Shown here piece after piece: positions 6,405-8,017 of a stretch of 8,017 nt of DNA. Made by a program: the position numbers and the translations under genes. Within the stretch, counting starts at the first letter, position 1. Each line of letters begins with the position of its first letter. The notes beneath the pieces were generated by a model that saw nothing but the letters and a program-made list of their open reading frames with translations, was not told the origin of the DNA and did no database searches. The stretch is from Thioalkalivibrio sp. (GTDB taxonomy: Bacteria; Pseudomonadota; Gammaproteobacteria; Ectothiorhodospirales; Ectothiorhodospiraceae), in assembly GCA_003563455.1 (NCBI GenBank), contig PWRV01000299.1, positions 1-8,017 on the forward strand, in the 5' to 3' direction.

Positions 6405-7487
6405 CTAATCGGTCAGACGCAGGCGACCCGCAACCCGGGTCAGCAGTTCGTAGCTGATCGTTCCGGCCGCCTCGGCAATGCGCTCCACCGGGAGACCGTC
6501 GCCCCAGAGCGTCACTGTGTCCCCGACACCCACGTCGGGCACCGCGGTCAGATCGATCTCCAGCATATCCATGGAAACGCGTCCGATCACCGGACACTCG
6601 CGCCCCTGCACGAGTACCGGCGTCCCGGTCGGCGCGTGGCGCGGGTAGCCGTCGGCATAGCCCATCGCAACCACGCCGGCCCGGGTGGGACGATCGGCGG
6701 TCCAGGTGGCCCCGTAACCCACGCACGCCCCGGGCTCCAGTCTCTTTACCGCGATCAGCGGCGCGGTCACTGTCATCACCGGCCGCAGATCGCGGTCGGG
6801 ACCCACCTCGCCCTCCATCGGGCTCGGGCCGTAGAGCATGATGCCCGGACGGATCCATTCGTCCGGCGAGAGGCCCGCGGCACCCCCCGAAATCACCAGC
6901 GCGGAATTCGCGACGCTGCGCTGACCGGGCAGCCCGGCCACGGGATGGGTGAAACGCTCCATCTGTTCCGCGTTCTGCGGGTGCGCGATCTGATCGGCAC
7001 AGGCGAGGTGCGTCAGCCAGTGCAGACCCCGGCGGGCGGCCGGATGGTCCCGCAACTGCCCAAACAGCGCCCGGGCCCTCGTCGGCGCAAACCCGAGCCG
7101 GTGCATCCCGGTGTCGAGCTTGATCCAGAGGCCGGGCAACTCGGCGCGCCCCCCGGCCAGCACGCTCAGCTGCTGCTCGTCGTGCAGTACGGGCTGCAGT
7201 TCATGGCGGGCACAGAGCTCCCAGTCGACCGCCGTGCGCGGGCCCTGCAGCACGAGGATCGGCGCGTCGGTGCCGCTCTCGCGCAGCGCGAGCGCCTCCT
7301 CGATGCAGGACACGGAGAAGCCGTCGGCATGGCCGGTCAGCGCGGCGGCCGCCCATTCCATGCCGTGGCCGTAGCCGTCGGCCTTGATCACCGCCCAGAC
7401 CTTGCGCCCGGGGGCAAGCGCACGGGCCCGCGCGAGATTGTGGCGCAGCGCCTCGGCGCTCCTGCGCATGGCGGCCGCCCGCCTCAC
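6405..7487 (-). CDS. alr: Alanine racemase (PLP-dependent)
   Basis: Alanine racemase interconverts L- and D-alanine in the cytoplasm and supplies D-alanine for peptidoglycan. The 360 residues match the usual length (E. coli Alr, 359). The PLP lysine is in VIKADGYGHG (K35), LDTGMHRLGF (124-133) and NSA (194-196) are family blocks, and the PLP-pyridine arginine region is WIRPGIMLYG (R213). The catalytic tyrosine is in VGYGATW (Y258), followed by GYADGYPR (276-283) and GRVSMDM (302-308). The start is GTG at 7487, overlapping the dnaB stop as GTGA. The ATG 18 bases later (residue 7) is possible, but the longer start aligns better with the family N-terminus. Oddly, residues 8-10 are RRS where most alanine racemases have a hydrophobic IDL-type strand just before ALRHN. 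All catalytic residues are present, so it is probably active. Expression is likely coupled to dnaB. Confidence 0.95.
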   Translation of the reverse strand: MRRAAAMRRSAEALRHNLARARALAPGRKVWAVIKADGYGHGMEWAAAALTGHADGFSVSCIEEALALRESGTDAPILVLQGPRTAVDWELCARHELQPVLHDEQQLSVLAGGRAELPGLWIKLDTGMHRLGFAPTRARALFGQLRDHPAARRGLHWLTHLACADQIAHPQNAEQMERFTHPVAGLPGQRSVANSALVISGGAAGLSPDEWIRPGIMLYGPSPMEGEVGPDRDLRPVMTVTAPLIAVKRLEPGACVGYGATWTADRPTRAGVVAMGYADGYPRHAPTGTPVLVQGRECPVIGRVSMDMLEIDLTAVPDVGVGDTVTLWGDGLPVERIAEAAGTISYELLTRVAGRLRLTD

Positions 7488-8017
7488 GCCTCGGCGCCGA
7501 CCCCGTAGACGTCCGGGTGGTAGTTCTCGAAACGCGTGTACTGTCCGCGGAAGGTCAGCCGCACGGTCCCGATCGGCCCGTTGCGCTGCTTGGCGACGAT
7601 GATCTCCGCGGTGCCCTTGTCCGCGCTGTCCTCGTTGTACACCTCGTCGCGGTAGACAAACATGATCACGTCGGCGTCCTGTTCAATCGCGCCCGATTCG
7701 CGAAGGTCCGACATCACCGGTCGCTTGTTCGGCCGTTGCTCAAGCGAGCGGTTCAGCTGCGAGAGGGCGATCATCGGAACGCTTAGCTCCTTCGCCAGCG
7801 CCTTCAGCGCCCGCGAGATCTCGGAAATCTCGGTGGCGCGGTTCTCCCGCGTGCCCGGCGACTGCATCAGTTGCAGGTAGTCGACCACGATCAGCCCGAG
7901 GCCCTTGTGTTCGCGCATCAGGCGGCGTGCACGGGCGCGCAGCTCGGTGGGCGACAGCGCCGGGGTGTCGTCGATGAACAGCGGCGCTTCGGAGAGCATC
8001 GACACCGCGCTGGTCAG
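7484..8017 (-). CDS. dnaB: Replicative DNA helicase DnaB, C-terminal part, 5'-truncated by window edge
   Basis: DnaB is the ring-shaped hexameric 5'-to-3' helicase that unwinds DNA at the replication fork. The 177 visible residues are the end of its RecA-like ATPase domain, open to the last base of the window. Numbered from the window edge, Walker B (motif H2) is GLIVVDYLQLM (about 41-51). The SQLNRSLEQRPNKRPVMSDL block with RESGAIEQDADVIMFVYRDE (about 87-126) and KQRNGPIGTVRLTF (about 143-156, including the arginine-finger region) closely match E. coli DnaB. E. coli DnaB is about 470 residues, so the N-terminal domain, linker and Walker A lie beyond the edge. The GTG at 8005 is internal, not a start. 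The stop overlaps the alr start by 4 bases; the dnaB-alr order is conserved in gammaproteobacteria. No intein or insertion is seen in the visible part. Confidence 0.97.
   Translation of the reverse strand: MTSAVSMLSEAPLFIDDTPALSPTELRARARRLMREHKGLGLIVVDYLQLMQSPGTRENRATEISEISRALKALAKELSVPMIALSQLNRSLEQRPNKRPVMSDLRESGAIEQDADVIMFVYRDEVYNEDSADKGTAEIIVAKQRNGPIGTVRLTFRGQYTRFENYHPDVYGVGAEA

Noticed and set aside
4666..6858. 730-codon open frame on the - strand, antisense to spoVR and the end of alr's region
   Set aside because: It lies opposite two genes with clear family motifs, its translation is rich in Arg, Gly, Ala and His without any recognisable domain, and high GC at third codon positions removes stops from such antisense frames.
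5196..7508. 770-codon open frame on the + strand crossing the spoVR stop and running antisense through alr
   Set aside because: It overlaps spoVR in another frame and alr on the opposite strand, crosses the intergenic palindrome, and shows only Arg/Pro/Gly-rich low-complexity translation.
7997..8005. GTG 8005 or ATG 7999 as the start of a short helicase gene
   Set aside because: The frame stays open to the window edge with DnaB-like sequence, so these are internal codons of a truncated dnaB.

Overview
The window is a compact, GC-rich chromosomal segment. It most likely comes from a sulfur-oxidising gammaproteobacterium, and the Ectothiorhodospiraceae (Thioalkalivibrio-like) are the best guess. 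The grounds are a SoxB thiosulfohydrolase gene, gammaproteobacterial-type PrkA/YeaH/SpoVR proteins very close in length and motifs to E. coli YeaG/YeaH/YcgB, and the dnaB-alr gene order known from gammaproteobacteria. The genus is an inference, not a reading.

Layout. 1-1308 (+) is the 3' three-quarters of soxB, cut by the left edge. An intrinsic terminator follows at 1340-1361, then about 140 bases of upstream region. Next comes a tight three-gene set on the + strand: prkA (1498-3444), a yeaH/DUF444 gene (3491-4780, GTG start) and spoVR/ycgB (4783-6339). The gaps are 46 and 2 bases, so this is very probably one operon. A 65-base convergent gap (6340-6404) holds a perfect 30-base palindrome. 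On the - strand lie alr (6405-7487, GTG start) and the 3' end of dnaB (7484-8017, cut by the right edge), joined by a 4-base GTGA stop/start overlap.

How the genes work together. SoxB belongs to periplasmic thiosulfate oxidation and is insulated from what follows by its terminator. The prkA-yeaH-spoVR set pairs an AAA+ ATPase/kinase-like protein with a von Willebrand A (MIDAS) protein and a histidine-rich SpoVR protein. Such sets are widely linked to starvation and stationary-phase responses, but their joint biochemistry is poorly defined. It is the most interesting content here. dnaB and alr are housekeeping genes (replicative helicase; D-alanine for peptidoglycan).

I see no tRNA, rRNA, CRISPR array, insertion sequence or phage gene. 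Several long open frames antisense to or overlapping the real genes are by-products of high GC content.
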